Positions 10,992 through 19,788 of a stretch of DNA of 64,000 nt are shown here, one piece after another. The notes under the pieces are model-generated. The model saw only the letters and a program-made list of their open reading frames with translations. It ran no database searches and was not told the DNA's origin. The DNA is from Actinophytocola sp. (GTDB taxonomy: Bacteria > Actinomycetota > Actinomycetes > Mycobacteriales > Pseudonocardiaceae). The stretch lies in assembly GCF_009379765.1 (NCBI RefSeq), contig NZ_WHTD01000018.1, positions 1 to 64,000 on the forward strand, read 5' to 3'. The position numbers and the translations under genes are program-made. The stretch's first letter is position 1. The number at the start of each line of letters is the position of its first letter.

Positions 10992-12272
10992 GTGGCTACT
11001 GTTCGAAGTATGACGATGGTTGATGGTTCGCGGGCCGACGAGTTGCGGGAAGCGATGATCGGCGCGCTGCGTGAGATGGGAGCGGTTCAGAGCGATCGGG
11101 TCGCCGAGGTGTTTCGGGCGGTGCCTCGGCACCTGTTCACGCCGGGGGCGCCGCTGGAGGACGCCTACGACCCCCGCGACGCGGTGCACGTGAAGCGGGA
11201 CGACCGGGGGGTTCCGATCAGCACGGTCTCCTCGCCGCAGTTGCAGGGCTCCATGCTGGAGCAGGCCGACATCCGTCCTGGAATGACCGCGATGGAGATC
11301 GGGTCCGGTGGCGTGAACGCCGCGATGATGAGCTGGCTGACCGGTCCCGAGGGGCAGGTCACCACCGTGGACATCGACTCGGACGTGATCGAGCGGGCGA
11401 GGCGTCTGCTCGACGCGGCCGGCTATGCGCGGGTGAACGTCGTTCTCGCCGACGCCGAGAACGGTGTCGCGGAGCACGCTCCGTACGACCGGATCATCGT
11501 CACGGTCGGTGCCTGGGACATCCCTCCGGCATGGGTGAACCAGCTCGCGCCGGGCGGACGTCTGGTGGTCCCGCTGCGGATGCGCGGACTGACGCGCTCG
11601 CTGGAGCTTGAGCGCGAGGGTGACCACTTGGTGAGTCGGTCGGCCATGATCTGCGGGTTCGTCGCCATGCAGGGCGCGGGGGCCAATCGCGAGCGGTTGG
11701 TGCCGTTGCGCGGCACCAGAGTGGCGCTCCGGTTCGACGACGGCTGGCCCGGCGAGCGGGTACCGGACATGGACCGTGTCCTCGATACAACACGGGCCGA
11801 GGCGTGGACCGGCGTGACGATCGGCGGCACGGAGTCGTTCGAGACGCTGCAACTCTGGCTGGCCACGGCGTTCCCCGGCTTCGGCAAGCTCCGGGCCGAC
11901 GCCGATCAACGCTCCGTTCTGGTCGACGACGACAACTTGTGGTTCGACTCAGCGGCGGTCGTCGGCGACTCGGTGGCCTACCTGACCACGCGCCGGGTGG
12001 AACCGGGTGTCTCCGAGTTCGGCGCCCACGCGTTCGGTCCGCACGCCACGGACCTCGCCGAGGCGATGGCCGAGCAGGTCCGTATCTGGGACCGCGAGCA
12101 ACGCCACGGCCCCGGCCCGAACTTCGGCGTCTGGCCTCTCAACACGCCTGACGAACGGCTGCCAGAGGGCTTGGTCATCAACAAGCGGCACCACCGCGTC
12201 ACGATCTCCTGGCCAGCGGCGACCAGCGCCACGACCGGCCAGGGCAACCAGGAAGAAACACAAGGAGAGTGA
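10992..12272 (+). CDS. FxLD-system methyltransferase (protein-L-isoaspartate O-methyltransferase-like)
   Basis: 426 residues. The start is the GTG at 10992, 9 nt after AGAAAGG; an ATG at 11010 is the alternative. The N-terminal half is a PCMT-type Rossmann methyltransferase: VFRAVPRHLFTPGAP, SSPQLQGSMLEQADIRPGM, the SAM loop AMEIGSGGVNAAMM, VDIDSDVIERARRLL and LAPGGRLVVPL. The C-terminal ~170 residues are the family-specific extension. In related class I lanthipeptide clusters such an enzyme methylates a core aspartate, leading to isoaspartate (established for OlvSA-type enzymes); the precursor here has adjacent aspartates in its core. The stop is 6 nt before the precursor start. Confidence 0.9.
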   Translation: MATVRSMTMVDGSRADELREAMIGALREMGAVQSDRVAEVFRAVPRHLFTPGAPLEDAYDPRDAVHVKRDDRGVPISTVSSPQLQGSMLEQADIRPGMTAMEIGSGGVNAAMMSWLTGPEGQVTTVDIDSDVIERARRLLDAAGYARVNVVLADAENGVAEHAPYDRIIVTVGAWDIPPAWVNQLAPGGRLVVPLRMRGLTRSLELEREGDHLVSRSAMICGFVAMQGAGANRERLVPLRGTRVALRFDDGWPGERVPDMDRVLDTTRAEAWTGVTIGGTESFETLQLWLATAFPGFGKLRADADQRSVLVDDDNLWFDSAAVVGDSVAYLTTRRVEPGVSEFGAHAFGPHATDLAEAMAEQVRIWDREQRHGPGPNFGVWPLNTPDERLPEGLVINKRHHRVTISWPAATSATTGQGNQEETQGE

Positions 12273-12278
12273 TTCAGC

Positions 12279-12443
12279 ATGACCCTGGCCCTCACACCAC
12301 CCGCTGAGGAGGTCGACGAGTTCTCGCTCGATCTGCGGGTGATCGAGGACAGCCTTCCGCTCGCCAAGATGTCGTGCAACACCGACGACAACTGCGGTGG
12401 CTCGACCTGCGGCAGTGCCTGTACCAGCAACGTCACTCAACCG
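12279..12443 (+). CDS. FxLD-family lanthipeptide precursor (leader and core; no proper stop)
   Basis: The ATG at 12279 follows AAGGAGAG. Residues 1-30 form the leader with the family motif F15-S-L-D18 (EEVDEFSLDLRVIEDS). The core from ~M31 has Cys 33, 39, 44 and 48 with Ser/Thr partners (32, 35, 42, 43, 46, 49, 50) and D36-D37 for the methyltransferase: MSCNTDDNCGGSTCGSACTS. Precursors of this family normally stop soon after the last cysteine. Here the frame stays open to 13125-13127, deep inside lanB in another frame. Codon 54 is CAA, one transition from TAA, and the neighbouring frame stops at 12472-12474. So either the stop was mutated or an indel is present. The end given is only the conserved part. 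Confidence 0.8.
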
Positions 12444-12489
12444 CTCGGACGTCGAGCGGCGGTTGGGGAGGTAGGACGGGAGGCGGGCG

Positions 12490-15400
12490 GTGGGCGCGAG
12501 GCGGATGCTGTTCCGGCACGCAGGTGTGGTGATGGCGCGAGCCAGCACCGATCCGGGCGGGCTGGACCTGCCCGAGTCAGTCGACCTCGACACCGAGGAC
12601 GCCCTCGGTGCGGGCCGTGTGTGGTTGGCACACCTGTGGCGACGTGCCGAGGTCCGGACCGCATTGCGGGTTGCCAGCCCGGCGCTGTCGCAACAGGTCG
12701 ATGCCATCGTTGGTGGCGACCGCGTCGATGCCCGTCAGTTTCGACGCGTGCTCATCACGACCTCGTCCTATCTCCGACGCTGGCAGCGGCGCGCCACCCC
12801 GTTCGGCCTGTTCGCCGGGGTGGCCGCCGCGTCAGCGGACACTCCGGCGACTGCGCGGCTCGGCGAGGAACATCAGGTGGCGGCGCGGGCGGGCGCGCGG
12901 TGGTTGGGCGAGATCATCGACGGCCTGGAGCAGCGCCCCGACCTGCTGCCACGCCTGCCTGTGGTGGTCAACGACGCCGGATTCACGCGCGGCGACCGGT
13001 TCGTTGTTCCCGCCCGGCCCGACGAAAGCCAACCGCGTCGCGGTGCGGCGTTGGACTCCTCCGTCCGCCGCACCAAGGCGGTGGCGGCCGCGTTAGCCGG
13101 CGCGGCCGCACCGGTCCTTGTCGCTGAGCTGACCCAACGCGTCGGGGAGCAGTTCCCCGCCGCAGGAGCGGACAAGATTCAACGTCTACTCGCCGAGTTG
13201 GTCGCCAGTCGTGCTTTGATCACCAGCCTGCGCGCGCCGATGACGACCGTCGATCCGCTGGCGCACCTGGTTGCCGAGCTGGAAGCCGTGGGCGCCGAGG
13301 ATCTGCCGGACCTCGCGGAGTTGGTCACACAGCTCGGCGCGATCCGTGAGGAGCTGTCCTCGCTCAGGTCCTGGGCGCTCCCGCCGGACTACTCCTTGGC
13401 CTTGGAGAGCGTTGCGGAACGCATGCGTGCGGTGCGCGATGTTCCGGGACGAGTGCTGGCCGTGGACGTGGTGCTCGCCGGCAAGCTCACGGTTCCCGAG
13501 GCGGTCTTGAACGAGGCGGAGGCTGCCGCAACAGTGCTGCTGCGGCTCACGCCGTTTCCATTCGGCGACCCGGTTTGGAAGGACTTCCACGCTGAGTTCC
13601 TCGACCGCTACGGCGTCGGAGCGGTCGTCGCCGTGCGCGACGTGGTCGCCGACTCCGGCCTGGGGTATCCGGCCGGGTTCCTCGGCGCGCCCCGGCCCCG
13701 CGCCGCGCACCTGTTGACAGAACGCGATGTCACCCTGCTGACGCTGATCCAGGAAGCCACCGCCGAGGGCCGCACTGAGATCACGCTGACCGAGCAGGTC
13801 ATCGGCGACCTGAGGGTCGGCGACCACGCCAAGATGGTGACGCCTGCGCGGGTGGAACTGGCCTTCCAGCTCCACGCCGTCTGTCTCGACGCGCTGGAGC
13901 GCGGCCAGTTCCAACTCTGGATCACCGGGGCGCCCATGCACGCCAACAGCGTGGCCGGACGGTTCGCCCACCTTCTACCCGACGAGGACCGGCAACGCCT
14001 GGCAACCACGTACATGCCGACGCGCGAGCACACCATCGCGGCGCAGCTGTCGTTTCTGCCCCGCCGCGAGCACAATGAGAACATCACCCGCACGCCTCGT
14101 CTGCTGTCGCACGTGATTTCCTTGGCCGAGCACCGCGGCGATGACGAGACCGTGATCCGGATGGGTGACCTCGCGGTCACCGCCGACACCACGCAGATGT
14201 CGCTGGTGCGGATCTCGACCGGGGAACGCATCCAGCCGCACATCCCGCACGCGCTGGAAACCAGCACGCAAACCCCGCCCCTGGCGCGGTTTCTCGCCGA
14301 GGTGGCGTCCGCGCGGTGCGGCGCCTTCGGCCCGATCGGGTTCGGAGCTGCCCACGACCTGCCGTTCCACCCCCGCATCCGCTACGGCCGCGTCGTCCTG
14401 TCTGCGGCCCGGTGGCTGTTGAAGCCCACCGACCTCCCTCCGGCACGCACTGGCACCACGGCGTGGGACGACGCATTGAGCACGTGGCGCGACCGGTGGC
14501 GCGTTCCCTCGACCGTCGTGCTGTGCGAGAGCGACCTTCGCCTACCGCTCGACCTGGACGACCGCCGAGACCGGACCCTGTTGCGCACCCGGCTGGAGCG
14601 CAACCGCACCGGAATGGTCGAACTCCGCGAAGCCGGCGCCCACGACAGCCGCGCGTGGGCCGGCCGGGCCTGCGAACTGGTCGTCCCGCTCACCGCCGTC
14701 CCGAGCCCTGATACGCCACCACGCCCAAGGACAGCGCCGCTGCGCACGGTGACCCGATCCGACGCCCTGCTCCCAGGGCGTTCATCAGTGTTGCGCGCTC
14801 ACCTTCACGGTCACCCGCTGCGCTTCGACGACATCCTCAGCAATCACCTGCCCCAACTCTTCGCGGACACCGACAACCCCGTGATCCGGTGGTGGTTCTG
14901 GCGCCACCACGACCCTGCCCGCCCGGACAGGGACCAGCACCTGGTGCTGTGCTTGCGACTTCGCGCAGCGGGGGACTACGGGACCGCCGCCGCCCAGATC
15001 GCGGACTGGGCGGCACCTCTCCGCGCGTCGGGCCTGCTCGCGGACCTCAACCTCGGCGCGTACCAGCCGCCGCGCGGCGCATTCGGCCACGGTGCGGAGG
15101 CGGAGGACGCCGTGGAAGACGTGTTGGCGACGGACTCGGCAGCGGCCATCACCCAGCTCTGGTGGGCCACCCGCACCGGGACGCCCAACCAGGCCATCGC
15201 CGCGGCGTCCCTGGCGGACCTGGCCGCCTCACTGGCCCCGATCCCCGAAGTCGGGCTACGCCGCATGCTCGATCTCCTCCCGCAAGAGCACGGCAAGCTG
15301 GACCGCGGACTCAGCGAGACGGCGCTGGGGCTGGTCGATGCCGATGGCTGGGCGCGACCTCAGCGTCTTCCGGATGGTCAAACCGTGACGCGCGTGTGGG

Positions 15401-15600
15401 ACCAGCGCCGGGCCGCGCTCGCCGCGTACCGAGACCGGTTCCTCCAGGACGGTGACGGCCAGCTGGTGCTGCGGACCCTGCTGCACGAGCACCACCTCCG
15501 GGCTGTCGGCGTCGATCCGGGCGTGGAGAAGGTCACCAACCGCCTCGCCCGCGCTGTCGCTCAGCGCCGGCTTGCCCTCAGCCGCCAAGGCACGTCGTGA
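12490..15600 (+). CDS. Lantibiotic dehydratase LanB (class I, full length)
   Basis: 1036 residues from the GTG at 12490, with GGGAGG 6 nt upstream and an in-frame TAG at 12472. Residues ~1-740 are the tRNA-dependent glutamylation domain (FRHAGVVMARAST, TSSYLRRWQRRATPFGLFAG). Residues ~760-1030 are the elimination (SpaB_C-like) domain (LRAHLHGHPLRFDDIL, RWWFWRHHD, HLVLCLRLR). Together they would convert Ser/Thr of the precursor core to dehydroalanine/dehydrobutyrine. Unlike thiopeptide and split systems, both activities are in one chain. The stop overlaps the lanC start as GTGA. Confidence 0.93.
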   Translation: MGARRMLFRHAGVVMARASTDPGGLDLPESVDLDTEDALGAGRVWLAHLWRRAEVRTALRVASPALSQQVDAIVGGDRVDARQFRRVLITTSSYLRRWQRRATPFGLFAGVAAASADTPATARLGEEHQVAARAGARWLGEIIDGLEQRPDLLPRLPVVVNDAGFTRGDRFVVPARPDESQPRRGAALDSSVRRTKAVAAALAGAAAPVLVAELTQRVGEQFPAAGADKIQRLLAELVASRALITSLRAPMTTVDPLAHLVAELEAVGAEDLPDLAELVTQLGAIREELSSLRSWALPPDYSLALESVAERMRAVRDVPGRVLAVDVVLAGKLTVPEAVLNEAEAAATVLLRLTPFPFGDPVWKDFHAEFLDRYGVGAVVAVRDVVADSGLGYPAGFLGAPRPRAAHLLTERDVTLLTLIQEATAEGRTEITLTEQVIGDLRVGDHAKMVTPARVELAFQLHAVCLDALERGQFQLWITGAPMHANSVAGRFAHLLPDEDRQRLATTYMPTREHTIAAQLSFLPRREHNENITRTPRLLSHVISLAEHRGDDETVIRMGDLAVTADTTQMSLVRISTGERIQPHIPHALETSTQTPPLARFLAEVASARCGAFGPIGFGAAHDLPFHPRIRYGRVVLSAARWLLKPTDLPPARTGTTAWDDALSTWRDRWRVPSTVVLCESDLRLPLDLDDRRDRTLLRTRLERNRTGMVELREAGAHDSRAWAGRACELVVPLTAVPSPDTPPRPRTAPLRTVTRSDALLPGRSSVLRAHLHGHPLRFDDILSNHLPQLFADTDNPVIRWWFWRHHDPARPDRDQHLVLCLRLRAAGDYGTAAAQIADWAAPLRASGLLADLNLGAYQPPRGAFGHGAEAEDAVEDVLATDSAAAITQLWWATRTGTPNQAIAAASLADLAASLAPIPEVGLRRMLDLLPQEHGKLDRGLSETALGLVDADGWARPQRLPDGQTVTRVWDQRRAALAAYRDRFLQDGDGQLVLRTLLHEHHLRAVGVDPGVEKVTNRLARAVAQRRLALSRQGTS

Positions 15601-16810
15601 CCGCCACGGACGATGCCGCCCAGCTCGCCGAGACGCTCGCCGCGAAGCTGGCCACTCCCACGCACGACACCGACGACAAGACAGGACGAGAGCAGTCTCT
15701 CGCTCAGGGCGCGGCCGGCGTCGCCCTGCTGCACATCGAACGCGCTCTCGCAGGAGTGGGATCGTGGAGCACCGCGCACGCCTGGGTGAGCACAGCGACC
15801 GCTCGTGGGATCAGTGCGGCCGACGACACCAGTCTCTACCTTGGCGCACCGGCGCTCTCCTTCATCCTGCACGCCGCCGAAGCCGACCACGTCCGCCGCT
15901 ACGACAGGGCGCTGTCCACCGTGGACTCCGGCGTCGCCGCTTTGGCACATCGACGGGTCGACGCCGCCGTGGCGCGTGCTCAGTGCGGCGAGGCAACGAC
16001 ATTCGTCGAGTACGACCTGTTCTCCGGTCTGGCCGGGATCGGGCAGCTCCTGCTCCGGCATGCGCCTGGAACCGACGCGCTCGGACGCATCCTCGACTAT
16101 CTGGTGCGCCTGACCACACCGCGCGCCGATGGCCTCCCCGGCTGGTGGGTCTCCCGCGACCCAGACAGCACCCTGCCCACACCCGGCGGACACGCCAATC
16201 ACGGCGTCGCACACGGAATCTCCGGCGTGCTGGCGCTCCTCGGCACCGCGCTGCGGCATGGCGTCACCGTCGACGGACATCGCGATGCCATCGCGACCAT
16301 CAGCACGCACCTGGACGCCTGGCGGCACGACGAGGAACCCGGCTCCTGGTGGCCGGAGTGGATCACCCGAGGCGAACAGCGCACTGGCCGGTCACGGCAA
16401 CGCGGCCCGTTCCGGCCGAGCTGGTGCTACGGAACTCCCGGCATTGCCCGCGCCCAGCAGATCGCCGCCATCGCCACCGGCGACGCGGCGCGGCAACGCA
16501 TGGCCGAGCACGCCATCGCGGCGTGCCTGTTCGACGCCGGCCAGCTCTCCGGCATCACCGACCACGGCCTGTGCCACGCTGGGCCGGGCTGTACCAGACC
16601 GCCTGGCGAGCCGCCCAGGACGCGCTAACACCCGAGATCAGCCGCCACCTGCCGCGACTGGTCGCATCGCTCACACACCACGCCGACGCTGGCAACCGGG
16701 ATGACCCCGGACTCCTCACCGGCGTCGCCGGGCTCGCTCTCGCCGCACACACCGCCGCGCGCAACACCGCGCCGATCTCAGGATGGGACGCATGCCTGCT
16801 GATCACATGA
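15597..16810 (+). pseudogene. Lanthionine synthetase LanC with a one-base frameshift
   Basis: LanC-type cyclases join dehydrated residues to cysteines using zinc. Seen: DLFSGLAGIGQLL, HGVAHGISGVLALLG (active-site His), SWCYGTPGIARA (first zinc Cys) and HGLCH (second zinc Cys and His). At 16578 the frame changes: cacgctggg is read where LanC proteins have CHGWAGLY, so one G seems missing. The downstream frame then gives WAGLYQTAWRAAQDAL, LLTGVAGLALAAHTA and a stop at 16808-16810 that overlaps the next start as ATGA. Read straight, the protein would end at 16628 without its last barrel helices. The intact second half and conserved coupling argue for a sequencing error or a very recent mutation. 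Confidence 0.85.
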
Positions 16811-17769
16811 CCACCGTCGAGATCATCGAAACCGCCATCGCGAAGGTCTTGACCGGCACGCCGCTGGCCGACGCCGCATCGAAAGTAGGCATGCAAGCTG
16901 CGGCACTGGCCGACGCCATCGAGGTCTACCGGCAGGCCGGCCAGCGCGCACTCGAGCGCCACACCGACCCAGGTTGGTGGCAGGTCTACATCCGCTTCAC
17001 CGACTGGGACCTGGTCGAGCTAGCTGTCGCCGACCACCTTGCGCCACTGCTACTGCAAGCCGAAGCCGACGGCTTGATCACCGCCTGGTGGTTCATGCGG
17101 AAACACCCCTGCTGGCGGCTACGGCTCCGACCCGGCCCGGCTGGACACGCAATGACAGCGGATCTCTCTGCCGCTCTCGACCAGCTCACCGCGGGAGGCC
17201 AGATCGCCGGGTGGTGGCCCGGCATCTATGAACCGGAAACCGCCGCGTTCGGCGGCAACCCCGGCATGGACATCGCCCACGACCTGTTATGCGCGGACAG
17301 CCGCGCCATCGTCACCATGCTCCGCAGCGACGAAACCACGCTCGGCCGCCGGGAGCTGTCCCTGCTGCTGTGCAGCACGCTCATGCGCGCCGCCAACCTG
17401 GAGTGGTACGAGCAAGGCGACGTCTGGCACCGCCTCACTCAAGAACGCCCACTCCCCGGCGACATCCCGACCGGCAAGATCGCTGCGATGGCTGACGATG
17501 TCAAACCCCTGCTGCTCACCAGCACCGCACCCGACGGCCCGCTGCTCGGCGAGAACGGCCCGCTCGCCCCCGCCGCCAGTTGGGCCGAGGCGTTCCGCCG
17601 AACCGGCCGAGCCCTCGGCATCGCCGCACGCGAGGGCACGTTGCGACGAGGACTCCGCGAGATCATCAGCTACCTCGTGATCTTCCACTGGAACCGCCTC
17701 GGGCTGCACGTCCGAACCCAGAGCATCCTCGCCTCCGCGGCACGCACTGCGATCCTCCGCCCGGTATAG
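16807..17769 (+). CDS. Thiopeptide-type bacteriocin biosynthesis domain protein
   Basis: 320 residues from the ATG at 16807, coupled to lanC by ATGA. The core resembles the SpaB_C/thiopeptide-type biosynthesis family: WWQVYIRFTDWDLVELAVADHL, TAWWFMRKHPCWRLRLRP, WWPGIYEPETAAFGG and MDIAHDLLCADSRAI. Related proteins act as elimination domains or partners of dehydratases. Because the LanB here already has its own elimination domain, this protein may assist peptide binding or perform an extra modification. It is the last gene of the operon; no transporter or leader protease follows. Confidence 0.85.
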   Translation: MTTVEIIETAIAKVLTGTPLADAASKVGMQAAALADAIEVYRQAGQRALERHTDPGWWQVYIRFTDWDLVELAVADHLAPLLLQAEADGLITAWWFMRKHPCWRLRLRPGPAGHAMTADLSAALDQLTAGGQIAGWWPGIYEPETAAFGGNPGMDIAHDLLCADSRAIVTMLRSDETTLGRRELSLLLCSTLMRAANLEWYEQGDVWHRLTQERPLPGDIPTGKIAAMADDVKPLLLTSTAPDGPLLGENGPLAPAASWAEAFRRTGRALGIAAREGTLRRGLREIISYLVIFHWNRLGLHVRTQSILASAARTAILRPV

Positions 17770-17932
17770 GAAGCATGCCTGATGAATAGTCGGTCTCTAT
17801 CAAGAGCCTGCGCGCAGCGATACCCTGCACGTGGCACTGGATTGGAAACGAGTCGTCCCCTCAGCTGCTGCGGGCCGCGGCTACGGCAGGATCGTCACGC
17901 AGGCTGCGACGCCTTCGGGGGACTCGCGAGCT

Positions 17933-19078
17933 TCAGCAGACCTCCAGGCGGCTGCGGGTGCTCGCGACCCGGGGCCACCAGGAGGCGAGCTTCTCAGCCT
18001 CGGTGATGACCTGCCGCGCGGTCTGGTTGTCGCCGGAGGCCATGTGGGCGCGGGCGAGCGTGGCGAGGTCGTCGGCGCGGCCGAGGAGGCTGTCGCCGGC
18101 GTCGGCGGCCCTGGTGGCGAGCGTGATGGCCACGTCGAGGTTGCCGCGCAGCAGCGCCACCAGCGCCCGCACGCCGTTGAGCTTGTAGCTCGGGTAGCCG
18201 AGGGTGGTCGCGTTCTCCAGCGACTGGTTGGCCGTGGACAGGCCGAGCTCGGCGTCGAGGTGCCCGGCCTCGACGCTGAAGCACGCGAGGCTCGCGAGGG
18301 CGGCGAACGAGCCGGCCGCCTCGTCGGGTTCCTGCTCGGCGTCGGAGGCGAGCTTCACCGCGAGGATCATCGCCTCGACGTAGCGGCCCTGGGCCTCCAG
18401 CACGGACATCCGCGCGCTGAGCGCGGCGCGCAGGTCGGGATAGGCCTCACGCAGCGCCATGGCGAGCCGCTCCGCCGCGGCCAGGTCGCCGCCACGGGCC
18501 GCGTCGATGGTCTCGCCGACCAGCGGCGCGGCCTCGAGCTGCCGGGCGTGCTCGTTGCTCACGAAGGGCAGCCGGAACAGCAGCCAGCCGGTCGAGGTGC
18601 CGACGGCCGAGCGGCGCGGCAGCATTCCGTAGACGAACTCGGCGACGCACGCGACGGCGAACCCGTGCGCGAACGCCCCGCCGTCGACGTTGGCCGCGGC
18701 CGGCACGAGGACGGCGACTTCCGCTAGTGCCGAGCACAGCGCCGACCACCACATCCGCTTGCGCACCGGTGCCGTGGTGGCCCGCACGCCGACGGCCAGG
18801 ACGACCGGGATCGCGCGGACGGCGACCGCGCGGTTGGGGCGGCTCCAGTCCGCGAGCCGGGGGCCCATGCCGATGACGACCCGCTGCACCCGCATCCCGA
18901 CCAGCGGCACGCTGAGGAGCAGGCCGACCTGGCTGGCGGCGAGGACCACGAGCAGCCCGACGACCGCGCCGGCGAGCCCTTCGGCCACCCCGCCCGACCA
19001 CTCGACGACGACGATCGCGACGACGGCCACGATCGTCGCGATCGCGCCGGGTGCGGCGAGCAAGCGAATGATCCTCAC
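17933..19078 (-). CDS. TPR membrane protein with degenerate M50-like N-terminus
   Basis: 381 residues. Four or five hydrophobic segments occupy residues ~1-160, followed by helical TPR-like repeats to the end (ALREAYPDLRAALSARMSVLEAQGRY). The stretch VVIGMGPRLADWSRPN...VRAIPVVLAVGVR resembles the substrate-facing part of site-2 (M50) proteases, but the zinc motif HExxH is absent from the expected helix (LVVLAASQVGLLL). It may therefore be a non-catalytic relative; this is inference. It is transcribed towards the lanthipeptide island and divergently from the methyltransferase at 19171. A ~160-bp gap (17770-17932) separates it from the island and shows nothing recognisable. Confidence 0.7.
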   Translation of the reverse strand: MRIIRLLAAPGAIATIVAVVAIVVVEWSGGVAEGLAGAVVGLLVVLAASQVGLLLSVPLVGMRVQRVVIGMGPRLADWSRPNRAVAVRAIPVVLAVGVRATTAPVRKRMWWSALCSALAEVAVLVPAAANVDGGAFAHGFAVACVAEFVYGMLPRRSAVGTSTGWLLFRLPFVSNEHARQLEAAPLVGETIDAARGGDLAAAERLAMALREAYPDLRAALSARMSVLEAQGRYVEAMILAVKLASDAEQEPDEAAGSFAALASLACFSVEAGHLDAELGLSTANQSLENATTLGYPSYKLNGVRALVALLRGNLDVAITLATRAADAGDSLLGRADDLATLARAHMASGDNQTARQVITEAEKLASWWPRVASTRSRLEVC

Positions 19079-19170
19079 GAGAAGCAGACGTTACGCCGCG
19101 CGGTGGCGGTTCCCCCGCCTGCGGGGACAGCCGAAAGGGCAATGTCGGGGCGGTCCGCTACCGTTCCGGG

Positions 19171-19788
19171 GTGGACGATCGGAAAGCGCTGGTCCGCAAG
19201 GGTTACGACGCGCTGTCCCGGCGATACGACGACACGTACGGTGCCGACCGGAAGTACGCTCCGTGGCTCGCTTCGCTGACCTCGGCCCTTCCTCCCGCGG
19301 CGACCGTGGTCGACCTCGGCTGCGGCAGCGGGGTGCCCGTGGCCCGCGCGCTTACCGCGGCCGGGCACCGGGTCACCGGGGTGGACTTCAGCGCCGAGCA
19401 GGTCCGGCGGGCCCGCGCGCTGGTGCCGGCCGCCACCTTCGTGCGGGAGGACCTCACGGCCGTGTCGTTCGAGCACGGATCGGTGGACGCGGTGGTGGCG
19501 TTCTACTCGATCATCCACGTGCCGCTCGACGAGCAGCCCGCACTGCTGGGCCGGGTCGCGACCTGGCTGCGCCCCGGCGGCCTGTTCGCCGCGACGATGG
19601 GGCACACGGCGTGGACGGGCACCGAGGACGACTGGCTCGGTGGCGGTGTGCCGATGTGGTGGAGCCACGCCGACGCCGCCACCAACCGGGCCTGGCTCGC
19701 GGGCGCCGGCGTGGAGGTCGAGCACGAGGAGTTCGTACCGGAGGGGGACGGCGGCGCCGTCCTGTTCGTGGCGAGGAGGCCGACATGA
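19171..19788 (+). CDS. Class I SAM-dependent methyltransferase
   Basis: 205 residues from a GTG at 19171. Motif I is VVDLGCGSGVPVARAL, followed by VTGVDFSAEQVRRARALVP, VDAVVAFYSIIHVPLDEQ and LRPGGLFAATMGHTAW. This is the general small-molecule methyltransferase fold with no substrate-specific signature. It is the first gene of a tightly coupled set: its stop overlaps the ureohydrolase start as ATGA, which in turn overlaps the reductase-like gene. Confidence 0.8.
   Translation: MDDRKALVRKGYDALSRRYDDTYGADRKYAPWLASLTSALPPAATVVDLGCGSGVPVARALTAAGHRVTGVDFSAEQVRRARALVPAATFVREDLTAVSFEHGSVDAVVAFYSIIHVPLDEQPALLGRVATWLRPGGLFAATMGHTAWTGTEDDWLGGGVPMWWSHADAATNRAWLAGAGVEVEHEEFVPEGDGGAVLFVARRPT

Noticed and set aside
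12444-13127. C-terminal 228 codons of the precursor frame as a genuine domain
   Set aside because: The sequence is Arg/Gly/Pro-rich and overlaps the well-conserved lanB coding frame, typical of a shadow frame.
16629-16810. A separate small gene after a short lanC
   Set aside because: The downstream frame continues LanC similarity (WAGLYQTAW...) and the ATGA link to the next gene, so it is the rest of lanC.
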